Positions 54,669 to 62,856 of a stretch of 64,000 bases of DNA are shown here, piece by piece. The stretch's first letter is position 1, and every line of letters starts with the position of its first letter. The notes beneath the pieces were generated by a model. The model made no database searches. It was given only the letters and a program-made list of their open reading frames with translations, and was not told the origin of the DNA. Made by a program: the position numbers and the translations under genes. This DNA comes from Prevotella sp. UBA4217. Its GTDB lineage: Bacteria > Bacteroidota > Bacteroidia > Bacteroidales > Bacteroidaceae. The stretch is taken from NCBI GenBank assembly GCA_002379425.1, contig DFTH01000011.1, forward strand, positions 38,884-102,883, read 5' to 3'.

Positions 54669-54772
54669 GGCAGTTTGCATGCACGGAAGTGCACGGATGC
54701 TTAGTCGTTCCAGGTCTGTCCGAGATCCCAGTGTGGCTGTTTCCGGCGGATGGCCTCTTCATAGAGGTCAGT

Positions 54773-56386
54773 CTAAGGCTCACTTTCCTGGGGCTCTTCC
54801 TTCTTATCGTAGGCGTGGACGGGGTAGTCGGTGGTGAAGTGGAGGCCGCGGCACTCCTTGCGCTCCAGTGCCCAGCGGGTGATGAGGTAGCCCACGTTGA
54901 TCATGTTGCGCAGTTCGCAGATATCCTTCGAAGCCTTCACGCGCTTGAAGAGACGCTCCGTCTCCTCGTAGAGCATGTCGAGGCGGTCCCAGGCACGATG
55001 CAGGCGCAGGTCGCTGCGCACGATGCCCACGTAGTTCGACATGATCTGGTTCACCTCCTTGATGCTCTGTGTGATGAGCACCTTCTCCTCGTTGGTCATC
55101 GTACCCTCGTCGTTCCATTCAGGTACCTTGTCATTATAGTCATAGAGGTCGGCATGGGCCAGTGAGTCCTTGGCGGCGGTGTCGGCATAGACCACGGCCT
55201 CGATGAGCGAGTTCGATGCCAGGCGGTTGCCGCCATGCAGGCCAGTGCATGAGCACTCGCCGAGGGCGTAGAGGCGCTCGATGCTCGTCTGTCCGTTGAG
55301 ATCGACCTTGATGCCGCCGCACATATAGTGGGCTGCTGGCCTGACGGGGATATAGTCGGTGGTGATGTCGATGCCGATAGAGAGACACTTCTGGTAGATA
55401 TTGGGGAAGTGGTGGCGCGTCTCGGCAGGATCCTTATGGGTGACGTCGAGGCAGACGTGGTCGAGACCGTGGATCTTCATCTCCTTGTCGATGGCACGGG
55501 CCACGATGTCGCGAGGAGCCAGTGACAGGCGCTCGTCGTACTTCTCCATGAACGTCTGGCCGTTGGGCAGTTTCAGGATACCGCCGTAGCCGCGCATGGC
55601 CTCCGTGATGAGGTAGGCGGGGTGAGTCTCCTTGGGGTTATGGAGCACGGTGGGGTGGAACTGCACGAACTCCATGTCGGCCACCGTACCCTTGGCGCGA
55701 TAGACCATCGCGATGCCGTCGCCCGTGGCAATGACGGGGTTCGACGTGGTCAGATAGACGGCACCGCAGCCACCCGTACACATCACCGTCACTTTCGACA
55801 GATAGGTATCGACTTTCTCCGTGTCGGGGTTGAGCACGTAGGCACCGTAGCACTGGATATGAGGCGAGCGGCGGGTGACGCGCACGCCCAGGTGGTGCTG
55901 GGTGATGATCTCCACGGCGAAGTGGTTCTCCTTGATGTCGATGTTTGGATTGCTTCTGACAGCCTCCATCAGTCCGCGCTGAATTTCGGCCCCTGTGTCG
56001 TCGGCATGGTGGAGGATGCGGAATTCGGAGTGCCCGCCCTCGCGGTGTAGGTCGAAGGATCCATCCTCCTTCTTGTCGAAATTCACGCCCCAGTTCACGA
56101 GTTCTCGAATCTGCTCAGGGGCTTTGCGCACCACCTGTTCCACGGCGGCACGGTCGGAGATATAGTCGCCTGCAATCATCGTGTCCTCGATGTGCTTGTC
56201 GAAGTTGTCGAGTTCAAGGTTGGTCACTGAGGCGACGCCTCCCTGGGCAAACGATGTGTTGGCCTCGTCGAGCGAGGTCTTGCAGATCATACAGACGCGG
56301 CCCTTGTTGGCACGTGCCACCTTGAGGGCGTAACTCATGCCAGCCACGCCGGCACCAATCACGAGATAGTCGTACTTATAAACCAT
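54773..56386 (-). CDS. nadB: L-aspartate oxidase
   Basis: A 537-residue flavoenzyme that oxidises L-aspartate to iminoaspartate, the first step of NAD synthesis. It has the FAD-binding VIGAGVAGMSYALKVA, the SFAQGGVASV loop, REGGHSEFRILHHADDTGAE, FHPTVL, the catalytic region around GGIKVDLNGQTSIERLYALGE and LASNSLIEAVVYA. The C-terminal helical domain is present. The gene stops at a TAG (54773-54775) after a charged tail ending QESEP. Reading on in the same frame gives 23 more sense codons (TDLYEEAIRRKQPHWDLGQ then TWND) before TAA at 54701-54703, so the tail may be truncated by a nonsense change or read through. nadA and nadC are not in the window. Confidence 0.92.
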   Translation of the reverse strand: MVYKYDYLVIGAGVAGMSYALKVARANKGRVCMICKTSLDEANTSFAQGGVASVTNLELDNFDKHIEDTMIAGDYISDRAAVEQVVRKAPEQIRELVNWGVNFDKKEDGSFDLHREGGHSEFRILHHADDTGAEIQRGLMEAVRSNPNIDIKENHFAVEIITQHHLGVRVTRRSPHIQCYGAYVLNPDTEKVDTYLSKVTVMCTGGCGAVYLTTSNPVIATGDGIAMVYRAKGTVADMEFVQFHPTVLHNPKETHPAYLITEAMRGYGGILKLPNGQTFMEKYDERLSLAPRDIVARAIDKEMKIHGLDHVCLDVTHKDPAETRHHFPNIYQKCLSIGIDITTDYIPVRPAAHYMCGGIKVDLNGQTSIERLYALGECSCTGLHGGNRLASNSLIEAVVYADTAAKDSLAHADLYDYNDKVPEWNDEGTMTNEEKVLITQSIKEVNQIMSNYVGIVRSDLRLHRAWDRLDMLYEETERLFKRVKASKDICELRNMINVGYLITRWALERKECRGLHFTTDYPVHAYDKKEEPQESEP

Positions 56387-56414
56387 AATTATTGATTTGT
56401 TTCGTTATTTGGTG

Positions 56415-56422
56415 CAAAGGTA
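56415..56422 (-). promoter_or_regulatory. -7 box for nadB
   Basis: TACCTTTG on the minus strand, 29 nt before the ATG. The position where TTTG would be expected is occupied by the ATAATTC repeat. Confidence 0.5.
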
Positions 56423-56426
56423 CAAA

Positions 56427-56461
56427 ATAATTCATAATTCATAATTCATAATTCATAATTA
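56427..56461. repeat. ATAATTC heptamer array in the nadB promoter
   Basis: Four perfect units (56427-56454) and a partial fifth, directly upstream of the nadB -7 box and covering the -33 region. Confidence 0.85.
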
Positions 56462-56527
56462 TTTTCTAACTTCGAATAAAATCGCATGCCTTTTGGCTGT
56501 TTTTTGCATGAATTTTTCCTTTATTCC

Positions 56528-56559
56528 TTTGGTGGATTGATAATTAAGTTGTATCTTTG
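56528..56559 (+). promoter_or_regulatory. Promoter for the carboxypeptidase-regulatory-domain protein gene
   Basis: TTTG (56528-56531), a 20-bp spacer and TATCTTTG (56552-56559), 20 nt before the ATG at 56579. Confidence 0.7.
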
Positions 56560-56578
56560 CACCAAAACCAATGCGAAC

Positions 56579-57793
56579 ATGAAGAGACTGTGGCTGATAA
56601 TACTGATGATGGTCCCTCTGACTGTGCTGGCACAGCAGACGGTGATCAGTGGGGTGGTCGTCGATGGTAAGACGGGCGACCCGCTGGGACAGGTGAGTGT
56701 CTCGGCAGGCAAGGTTTCTGTCGTGACCAACGAGGATGGTGCGTTCACCCTGAAATTAGAGAAGGCACCCCAGCGCGTGAGAATCTCCCATCTGGGTTAT
56801 AAGACGCGACAGTTGAATGTGTCCGCTGGTGAGACGGAAGGCCTGAATATCAGGCTTCAGCCTGCGGCCATCCAGTTGCAGGAAATCCTGGTGATGAACG
56901 AGGATCCCCGCGGACTGGTAGAGGCTGCCATTGCGAAGATTCCTGAGAACTACAGCCAGAAGCCAGAACTGCTGAAGGGCTTCTATCGCGAGACGGCGAT
57001 GAAGCGCAGGCACTATATCTATGTGGCAGAAGGTGTGGAGGACCTCTATAAGACATCCTACTCACGAGGTACGGCGCGCGATAGGGTGGCCATCGTCAAA
57101 GGCCGTCGCCTGCTCAGCCAGAAACAGGGCGACACGCTGGGAGTGAAGGTGATGGGCGGTCCCGTGCAGGCCGTGATCATGGACATCGTGAAGAATCGCG
57201 AATTCCTGCTGAACAGAGAAGAACTCGATGCCTACAGATTCACGATGGGCATCCCGGAGTATATCAACGATCGTCCTCAATATGTGGTGGCGATGGAACC
57301 CAACGGGGTGACTGACTATGCCCTCTATCATGGTAAACTATATATCGACATGGAGCGGTTGGCCTTTACGCGCATAGAACTCGACCTCGACATGAAGGAC
57401 AGGGACAAGGCCACGCGGACCATGCTGGTGAAGAAACCCTTTGGGGTGAAATTTAAGCCGCGTGAGTTGTCGAGTGTCGTCGATTACCGCTATGAGGACG
57501 GCGTGACGCGCATCAGTTACCTGCGTAACACGTTCCGCTTCAACTGCGACTGGAAGAAACGGCTCTTCGCCACCTCATTTACGGCCACCTGTGAGATGGT
57601 GGTGACAGACAGTCAGACGGAGAACGTACAGCCCATCGCCAGTCGGGGCTCCTTCGACTCGCGCGACGCGTATTACGATAAAGTAGAGTATTTTCTGGAT
57701 CCAGACTACTGGAACCAATATAATATTATAGAACCCTCCGAGTCACTGGACAAAGCCATCCGGAAATTGGTGTCCACGTATCGGAGGAACTGA
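56579..57793 (+). CDS. carboxypeptidase-like regulatory domain protein, exported
   Basis: About 404 residues. A signal peptide (MKRLWLIILMMVPLTVLAQ) is followed by a transthyretin-like domain (about 22-105; VISGVVVDGKTGDPLGQVSV ... ISHLGYKTRQL), the same N-terminal module seen on TonB-dependent receptors. A large region of unknown function typical of stand-alone Bacteroidota proteins follows (AIAKIPENYSQKPELLKGFYRE onward, strand-rich). The frame is open 31 codons upstream, but those cross the promoter, so the ATG at 56579 is used. It is the first gene of a probable operon with dacB. Function unknown; likely envelope-associated. Confidence 0.8.
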   Translation: MKRLWLIILMMVPLTVLAQQTVISGVVVDGKTGDPLGQVSVSAGKVSVVTNEDGAFTLKLEKAPQRVRISHLGYKTRQLNVSAGETEGLNIRLQPAAIQLQEILVMNEDPRGLVEAAIAKIPENYSQKPELLKGFYRETAMKRRHYIYVAEGVEDLYKTSYSRGTARDRVAIVKGRRLLSQKQGDTLGVKVMGGPVQAVIMDIVKNREFLLNREELDAYRFTMGIPEYINDRPQYVVAMEPNGVTDYALYHGKLYIDMERLAFTRIELDLDMKDRDKATRTMLVKKPFGVKFKPRELSSVVDYRYEDGVTRISYLRNTFRFNCDWKKRLFATSFTATCEMVVTDSQTENVQPIASRGSFDSRDAYYDKVEYFLDPDYWNQYNIIEPSESLDKAIRKLVSTYRRN

Positions 57794-57810
57794 AAAAGAA
57801 ATAGTCAATC

Positions 57811-59031
57811 ATGAAGAAGTATATTCTTTCCCTCCTGGTGATGAGTAGCCTCATGGGGGCACAGGCTCAGACCAGGAGTAATGCTGATGAGTTTTTATCT
57901 GAAGACACGATAGAGGTCAGGCTGCCCTGGCCGCTAAACCTGCAGGCCAGACTCGACACGCTGACGCAGGACCCTTTGTTCGAACGCACGCAGTTGGGCT
58001 TGTTGGTCTATGACCTCACGGCCGACTCTGTGCTCTATCGCCATGGGGAGAAGCAGACCCTGCGTCCTGCCTCGACGATGAAACTGCTGACAGCCGTCAC
58101 GGCGCTCGACCGCTTGGGTGGCAGTTATCAGTTCCGCACCTCCCTCCGCTATACGGGTACCGTGGCCGACAGTGTGCTCACGGGCGATCTCTACTGTGTG
58201 GGGGGCATGGACCCGATGTTTGAGACTATCGACATGAACGCCTTCGTGGAGAGTGTGCTCGGACTGGGTGTGAAGGCCATCCACGGGCGTCTGGTGGCCG
58301 TCACCTCGTTTAAGGAGGAGGCACTGTTGGGCGAGGGCTGGTGCTGGGATGACGACAACCCCCAACTCACGCCGTTGCTCGTCTCGAAGAAGGATGAGTT
58401 TATGAGCCGTTTCACGGAGATGCTGCAGGCAGCAGGGATAGAGGTGGATGCCCCTGTGACGACAGGTACGCTGCCGAAAGATGCCCTGACCATCTGCTCG
58501 CGAAGCCATTTGCTCAGGGAGGTCTTGTTGCCGATGATGAAGGACAGCGATAACCTCTTTGCGGAATCGGTGTTCTATCACGCAGCAACGACGGTGGGGA
58601 AACAGCCCGTCACGGCCGCCCATGGGCGACAGGCCGTGAAGCAGACACTGGGCAAGGCAGGCGTGCACGATATCCAGTATAGGATAGCGGATGGCAGCGG
58701 ACTGTCGCTCTATAACTATGTGACGCCTGAGTTGATGGTGAAACTGCTTATCTATGCCTACCGCCAGCGGAATATCTTCCTGGACCTCTATCCCTCGTTG
58801 CCAGTGGCAGGACAGGATGGTACGCTGAAGAAGCGCATGGTGAAGTCGGTGGCCAATGGCAGGGTGAAGGCGAAGACGGGCACCGTGACGGGTGTCACCA
58901 CGCTCTCTGGCTACTGTGCCTCGTCGAATGGGCATTTTCTGGCCTTCAGCATCATGAACCAGGGGGTGCTGAAGATTGCCGAGGGTCGCAACTTCCAGGA
59001 CCAGGTATGCGAGGTGCTCGCCCAACCGTGA
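57811..59031 (+). CDS. dacB: D-alanyl-D-alanine carboxypeptidase/endopeptidase (PBP4-type)
   Basis: A 406-residue exported penicillin-binding protein (S13 family) with a signal peptide ending near MGAQAQ. The active-site motifs are STMK (Ser88, Lys91), SDN (in KDSDNLFAES) and KTG (KTGTVTGVTTLSGY). It trims peptidoglycan stem peptides or cuts cross-links in the periplasm. It is about 70 residues shorter than E. coli DacB, mainly in the inserted domain between the first two motifs. It follows the regulatory-domain gene by 17 nt and precedes the mechanosensitive channel gene by 1 nt. Confidence 0.9.
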   Translation: MKKYILSLLVMSSLMGAQAQTRSNADEFLSEDTIEVRLPWPLNLQARLDTLTQDPLFERTQLGLLVYDLTADSVLYRHGEKQTLRPASTMKLLTAVTALDRLGGSYQFRTSLRYTGTVADSVLTGDLYCVGGMDPMFETIDMNAFVESVLGLGVKAIHGRLVAVTSFKEEALLGEGWCWDDDNPQLTPLLVSKKDEFMSRFTEMLQAAGIEVDAPVTTGTLPKDALTICSRSHLLREVLLPMMKDSDNLFAESVFYHAATTVGKQPVTAAHGRQAVKQTLGKAGVHDIQYRIADGSGLSLYNYVTPELMVKLLIYAYRQRNIFLDLYPSLPVAGQDGTLKKRMVKSVANGRVKAKTGTVTGVTTLSGYCASSNGHFLAFSIMNQGVLKIAEGRNFQDQVCEVLAQP

Positions 59032-59032
59032 T

Positions 59033-60148
59033 ATGAATATGGAACAGATTAATATATACTTAGAGGAGTTGATCAGTCTGATAGGACTGACGGGAGACAG
59101 TGTCTCCATCGTGCGTTATGTGATCCTTGTGATCGCCTCGTTCCTACTGGCATGGCTGGCAGGATGGGCGTGCCACAGATTCCTGGTGCCATTGGTGCAG
59201 AAGGTGACGCGCAGGACGGACGCAAAGTGGGACGATGTGATCTTCAACGAGCGCGTGCTGCAGTCGGCCTGCCAGATTATCCCAGCCATCGTCATCTGGT
59301 CGCTCCTGCCCCTGGTGTTCTTTGAATATCCAAAAGTGGAGGATGTCGTGGGGCGCCTGACGGCCATCTATTTTACCGTGATGACGGTGCGGACGGTTAT
59401 TACCGTTATCGACTCCCTGAAGAACCTGGAGGGTGAGCGCCGTACGGCCAAGTTGCAATATCTCTATACCGTCACCAGTGTGTTGAAGATTCTCATGATC
59501 TTTATCGCCGTCATCGTCGTGGTGGCGATCATCATCAACAAGAACCCCTCGACGCTCTTTGCAGGCCTGGGTGCGGCTTCTGCCATCCTGATGCTGGCCT
59601 TCCAGGACACGATCAAGGGACTGGTGGCCGGTATCCGTCTCACCTCGAACGATATGCTCCATATCGGTGACTGGATCACCGTGCCCTCGGCGGGTGCCAA
59701 CGGTAAGGTGGAGGAGATATCGCTGACGATGGTGAAGGTGCGCAACTTCGATAATACCATCGTGACGGTGACGCCTCAGATGCTGGTGGATGGAGCCTTC
59801 CAGAACTGGCAGGGGATGATGGAGAACGAGGGGCGTAAGCAGGTGAGGAAGGTGTATTACGACTTCCGTTCGCTGACCATCGGCGACGACGGCATCGCCA
59901 ACATCACGAAGTTCCGCCAGCACGTCGAACAGTGGCTGAAGGAGAACCCCAAGGTTATTGGCGAGAAGAATCCGCTGGTTCGTCAGGCTGAGGCAGCCCA
60001 AGCAGGCTGTTGCGTGGAGTTCATCTTCTGGCTCAAGGCGCAGAACGCAGTCGATTTTGAGCACGATACCAGTGACATTATGGAGTATATCTTCGCCAAG
60101 GGAGGAGACTTCGGACTGCGCATCTACCAGCAGTTCCCGGAGCAGTGA
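59033..60148 (+). CDS. MscS family mechanosensitive ion channel
   Basis: About 371 residues: three or four N-terminal membrane helices, then the MscS pore-lining helix (LFAGLGAASAILMLAFQDTIKGLVAGI) and the beta domain (GDWITVPSAGANGKVEEISLTMVKVRNFDNTIVTVTP, split over strands), followed by a soluble C-terminal domain. It releases solutes on osmotic downshock. The start at 59033 (ATG, 1 nt after the dacB stop) is chosen over an upstream in-frame ATG at 58976 because the extra residues overlap dacB and do not look like a channel N-terminus. Its TGA is the first three bases of an octamer array. Confidence 0.87.
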   Translation: MNMEQINIYLEELISLIGLTGDSVSIVRYVILVIASFLLAWLAGWACHRFLVPLVQKVTRRTDAKWDDVIFNERVLQSACQIIPAIVIWSLLPLVFFEYPKVEDVVGRLTAIYFTVMTVRTVITVIDSLKNLEGERRTAKLQYLYTVTSVLKILMIFIAVIVVVAIIINKNPSTLFAGLGAASAILMLAFQDTIKGLVAGIRLTSNDMLHIGDWITVPSAGANGKVEEISLTMVKVRNFDNTIVTVTPQMLVDGAFQNWQGMMENEGRKQVRKVYYDFRSLTIGDDGIANITKFRQHVEQWLKENPKVIGEKNPLVRQAEAAQAGCCVEFIFWLKAQNAVDFEHDTSDIMEYIFAKGGDFGLRIYQQFPEQ

Positions 60149-60215
60149 AGAATTGAAGGATTGAAGAATTGAAGGATTGAAGAATTGAAGGATTGAAGAA
60201 TTGAAGAATTGAAAT
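60146..60215 (+). repeat. octamer array between the MscS gene and serB
   Basis: Eight 8-bp units alternating mainly TGAAGAAT and TGAAGGAT, plus TGAAAT. The first TGA is the stop of the channel gene and the last base abuts the serB ATG. Confidence 0.88.
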
Positions 60216-61457
60216 ATGGAGACAGAACAGAAACAGGAGCAGATACTCGTCAGGATCACGGGGCAGGACCGTCCAGGACTGACGGCTTCGATCATGGGCA
60301 TCCTTGCCAAGTACGACGCACAGATCCTCGACATCGGACAGGCGGACATCCACTCCACGCTTTCCTTGGGTATCCTCATCCGCATGAATGAGAACAATTC
60401 CGGACAGGTGATGAAGGAACTGCTCTTCAAGGCCACGGAACTGGGGGTGCAGATCGGTTTCTCGCCCATCAGCGACGATGAGTACGAGGACTGGGTGGGC
60501 CATCAGGGTAAGAACCGCTATATCCTCATGGTGATGGGACGCCAACTGGAGGCCCGGCAGATCGAGGGTGCCACGCGTATCCTCGCAGACCAGGGACTGA
60601 ACATCGACTCTATCCTGCGCCTCACAGGGCGTAAGAGTATCAAGAACCCCTCGAAGCACACGCGGGCCTGCATCCAGTTCTCCCTCCGCGGAGAACCCAT
60701 CAACCGTCAGGAGATGCAGTCGAAACTCATGAGACTGTCGCAGGAGATGGAGATCGACTTCTCCTTCCAGAAGGATGACATGTTCCGCCGCATGCGACGC
60801 CTGATCTGTTTCGATATGGACTCCACGCTGATACAGACGGAGTGTATCGACGAACTGGCAGAGCGCAATGGGGTGGGAGCCGAGGTGAGGGCCATCACAG
60901 AGAGTGCCATGCGGGGCGAGATCGACTTCAAGGAGAGTTTCACCAGGCGCGTGGCTCTGCTCAAGGGGCTCGACGTGAGCGTGATGCAGGACATCGCCGA
61001 GCACCTGCCTATCACGGAGGGCGTCGATCGACTGATGACCATCCTGAAGCGCTGTGGCTATAAGATTGCCATCCTCTCTGGCGGATTCACCTATTTCGGC
61101 GAATACCTGCAGCGCCGCTATGGCATCGACTATGTGTATGCCAACGAACTGGAGATCGGTGAGGACGGTAAGTTGACAGGCCGCTATGTGGGAGAGATCG
61201 TCGATGGTCATCGTAAGGCTGAACTGCTGAAACTTATCGCCCAGGTGGAGAAGGTGAACCTTGCCCAGACGATTGCCGTGGGCGACGGAGCCAACGACCT
61301 GCCGATGATCTCAGAGGCCGGACTGGGCATCGCCTTCCACGCCAAGCCACGTGTGGTGGCCAATGCCAAGCAGTCGATCAATACCATCGGCCTCGACGGT
61401 GTGCTCTACTTCCTCGGCTTCAAGGACTCCTATCTCGGAGAACAAGGTAAACTGTGA
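60216..61457 (+). CDS. serB: phosphoserine phosphatase with N-terminal ACT domains
   Basis: A 413-residue cytoplasmic enzyme that makes L-serine from phosphoserine. Two ACT-like regulatory domains come first (about 8-85, starting ILVRITGQDRPGLTASIMG, and about 100-175). A HAD phosphatase domain follows, with nucleophile motif DMDSTLIQTE (Asp200, Asp202), SGGFTYF and GDGANDLPMI. The ACT domains imply allosteric control by an amino acid, probably serine. The product feeds cysteine synthesis via CysK. Preceded by an eight-unit octamer repeat. Confidence 0.94.
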   Translation: METEQKQEQILVRITGQDRPGLTASIMGILAKYDAQILDIGQADIHSTLSLGILIRMNENNSGQVMKELLFKATELGVQIGFSPISDDEYEDWVGHQGKNRYILMVMGRQLEARQIEGATRILADQGLNIDSILRLTGRKSIKNPSKHTRACIQFSLRGEPINRQEMQSKLMRLSQEMEIDFSFQKDDMFRRMRRLICFDMDSTLIQTECIDELAERNGVGAEVRAITESAMRGEIDFKESFTRRVALLKGLDVSVMQDIAEHLPITEGVDRLMTILKRCGYKIAILSGGFTYFGEYLQRRYGIDYVYANELEIGEDGKLTGRYVGEIVDGHRKAELLKLIAQVEKVNLAQTIAVGDGANDLPMISEAGLGIAFHAKPRVVANAKQSINTIGLDGVLYFLGFKDSYLGEQGKL

Positions 61458-61517
61458 TTGAGCGTGGATAAAAAGAATGATCCTAAAGTCCTGTAGTCCG
61501 CTGCTAGACGATAACAA

Positions 61518-62567
61518 ATGAGCGATTTTTCACAGACTCTTCTTAACTGGTTTCGCGAGAACGGTCGCGATTTGCCCTGGCGGCAGACTCGCGACCCTTA
61601 TGCTATCTGGCTCTCGGAGATTATCCTCCAGCAGACGCAGGTGAAACAGGGGTGGGACTATTGGGAGCGTTTCATGCACCGCTGGCCTACGGTGGAGGCG
61701 CTCGCTGCTGCCACGGAAGACGAGGTACTCCGCGAGTGGCAGGGACTGGGCTACTACAGTAGGGCACGAAATCTCCATTTTGCCGCCAGACAGATTGTTG
61801 CGCTTGGCTATTTCCCCAATACCATCGAGGGCATCCGACAGTTGAAGGGCGTAGGCGACTATACGGCTGCTGCCATCGGGAGCATCGCCTTCGGACTGCC
61901 TGCTGCCGTCGTCGATGGTAACGTATATCGTGTGCTCGCCAGGCACTTCGGCATCGACACTCCCATCAACACTTCCGAAGGCAAGAAACTCTTCCAGTCA
62001 CTCGCTCAATCCCTTCTGCCCTCGTCAGAACGTTTTGACCAATCTCCTTCCTCCTTTCTCCTTCCTCCATCCTCGGAATACAATCAGGCCATCATGGACT
62101 TCGGGGCCATCCAGTGCACGCCTCAGTCACCGCGGTGCCTGATATGTCCACTGCAAGAGTCCTGCGACGCCCTGCGGACGGGTAGGGTGGAGCAACTGCC
62201 TGTCAAGCAGAAGACACTCAAGGTAAAGGAGCGCCGCCTGTCATATATCTATATCAGGTGCAAAGGAGAGACTGCCATCCATCGCCGTGGCAAGGGGGAT
62301 ATCTGGCAAGGACTCTGGGAACCTTGGCTGACGGACGAGATTCCTCCTGCTGCCATCCTGTTACAGCAGCATGTCAAGCATGTGCTCACCCATCGTATCC
62401 TCCTGGCAGACTTCTATCTGTTGGATACGGATGAGAGACCTTTGCTTCCTGAAGATTATATCTGGATTCCTGAAGTGGATATCGACAACTATGGGGTACC
62501 CCGTCTTGTAGAGCGTTTGCTCAGCCTGGTTCCCAGAGGTGGCGACTCATATCCACATGACCATTAG
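61518..62567 (+). CDS. mutY: A/G-specific adenine glycosylase MutY
   Basis: A 349-residue DNA-repair glycosylase that removes adenine opposite 8-oxoguanine. It has the N-terminal helical domain with SEIILQQTQV (catalytic Glu), the helix-hairpin-helix LKGVGDYTAAAIGS with catalytic Asp in VVDGNVYRV, a perfect C-x6-C-x2-C-x5-C [4Fe-4S] motif (CTPQSPRCLICPLQESC) and a C-terminal NUDIX-like recognition domain. An extra Ser/Pro-rich loop (about residues 168-188) between the helical domains is encoded partly by heptamer repeats. Its 3' end overlaps the convergent MGMT-like gene by 47 nt. Confidence 0.94.
   Translation: MSDFSQTLLNWFRENGRDLPWRQTRDPYAIWLSEIILQQTQVKQGWDYWERFMHRWPTVEALAAATEDEVLREWQGLGYYSRARNLHFAARQIVALGYFPNTIEGIRQLKGVGDYTAAAIGSIAFGLPAAVVDGNVYRVLARHFGIDTPINTSEGKKLFQSLAQSLLPSSERFDQSPSSFLLPPSSEYNQAIMDFGAIQCTPQSPRCLICPLQESCDALRTGRVEQLPVKQKTLKVKERRLSYIYIRCKGETAIHRRGKGDIWQGLWEPWLTDEIPPAAILLQQHVKHVLTHRILLADFYLLDTDERPLLPEDYIWIPEVDIDNYGVPRLVERLLSLVPRGGDSYPHDH
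62041..62075 (+). repeat. heptamer repeat inside mutY
   Basis: Five 7-bp units: AATCTCC, TTCCTCC, TTTCTCC, TTCCTCC, ATCCTCG. They encode QSPSSFLLPPSSE in a loop just before YNQAIMDFGA. Confidence 0.75.
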
Positions 62568-62853
62568 ACTTAAAGTTGATGCCTTCTGCTTCCAGCAACG
62601 TGCGCTGAAGGCTCCATCCTGGAGCCGTGCGGCCTGCCTGATTTACTACACGGTGGCAAGGTAGTTTCTCTGCCCCAGGGGTGTAACGCAGGGTGCGGCC
62701 TACCATGCGCGAGTGACTGGGCCATCCAGCAAGAGCGGCAATGTGACCGTAGGTGGTCACACTGCCGCTTGGTATCTGACTGACGATGTTCAGCACATCG
62801 TCCTTGAATGTCCGCGCCTGTTCAGGCGTCATCTTGTCTGGATAGTCTCTCAT
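62521..62853 (-). CDS. MGMT family protein (O6-alkylguanine-DNA alkyltransferase-like, DNA-binding domain only)
   Basis: A 110-residue protein equal to the C-terminal domain of alkylguanine-DNA alkyltransferases: the helix-turn-helix SVTTYGHIAALAG, the arginine-finger region RMVGRTLR and the active-site PCHRVV with Cys66. It lacks the usual N-terminal domain. The short ATL proteins have Trp in place of this Cys, so this form may still transfer alkyl groups or only flag damage. It lies 3 nt downstream of the acyl-CoA dehydrogenase gene and overlaps the mutY 3' end on the other strand, giving two DNA-repair genes tail to tail. Confidence 0.85.
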   Translation of the reverse strand: MRDYPDKMTPEQARTFKDDVLNIVSQIPSGSVTTYGHIAALAGWPSHSRMVGRTLRYTPGAEKLPCHRVVNQAGRTAPGWSLQRTLLEAEGINFKSNGHVDMSRHLWEPG

Positions 62854-62856
62854 CCC

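Larger units (their letters stand above)
54159..54700. other. gene-free, repeat-dense gap after the sugar dehydratase
   Basis: About 540 bp with no convincing gene. It contains a large hairpin region (54166-54258), a cluster of inverted TATCCTGC motifs (54323-54393), TTGGTACA-type palindromes (54411-54494) and direct GTGCAGGATA copies (54584-54668). Confidence 0.6.

Noticed and set aside
56486..56578. N-terminal extension of the regulatory-domain protein
   Set aside because: The promoter (56528-56559) lies inside it, and the ATG at 56579 begins a clear signal peptide.
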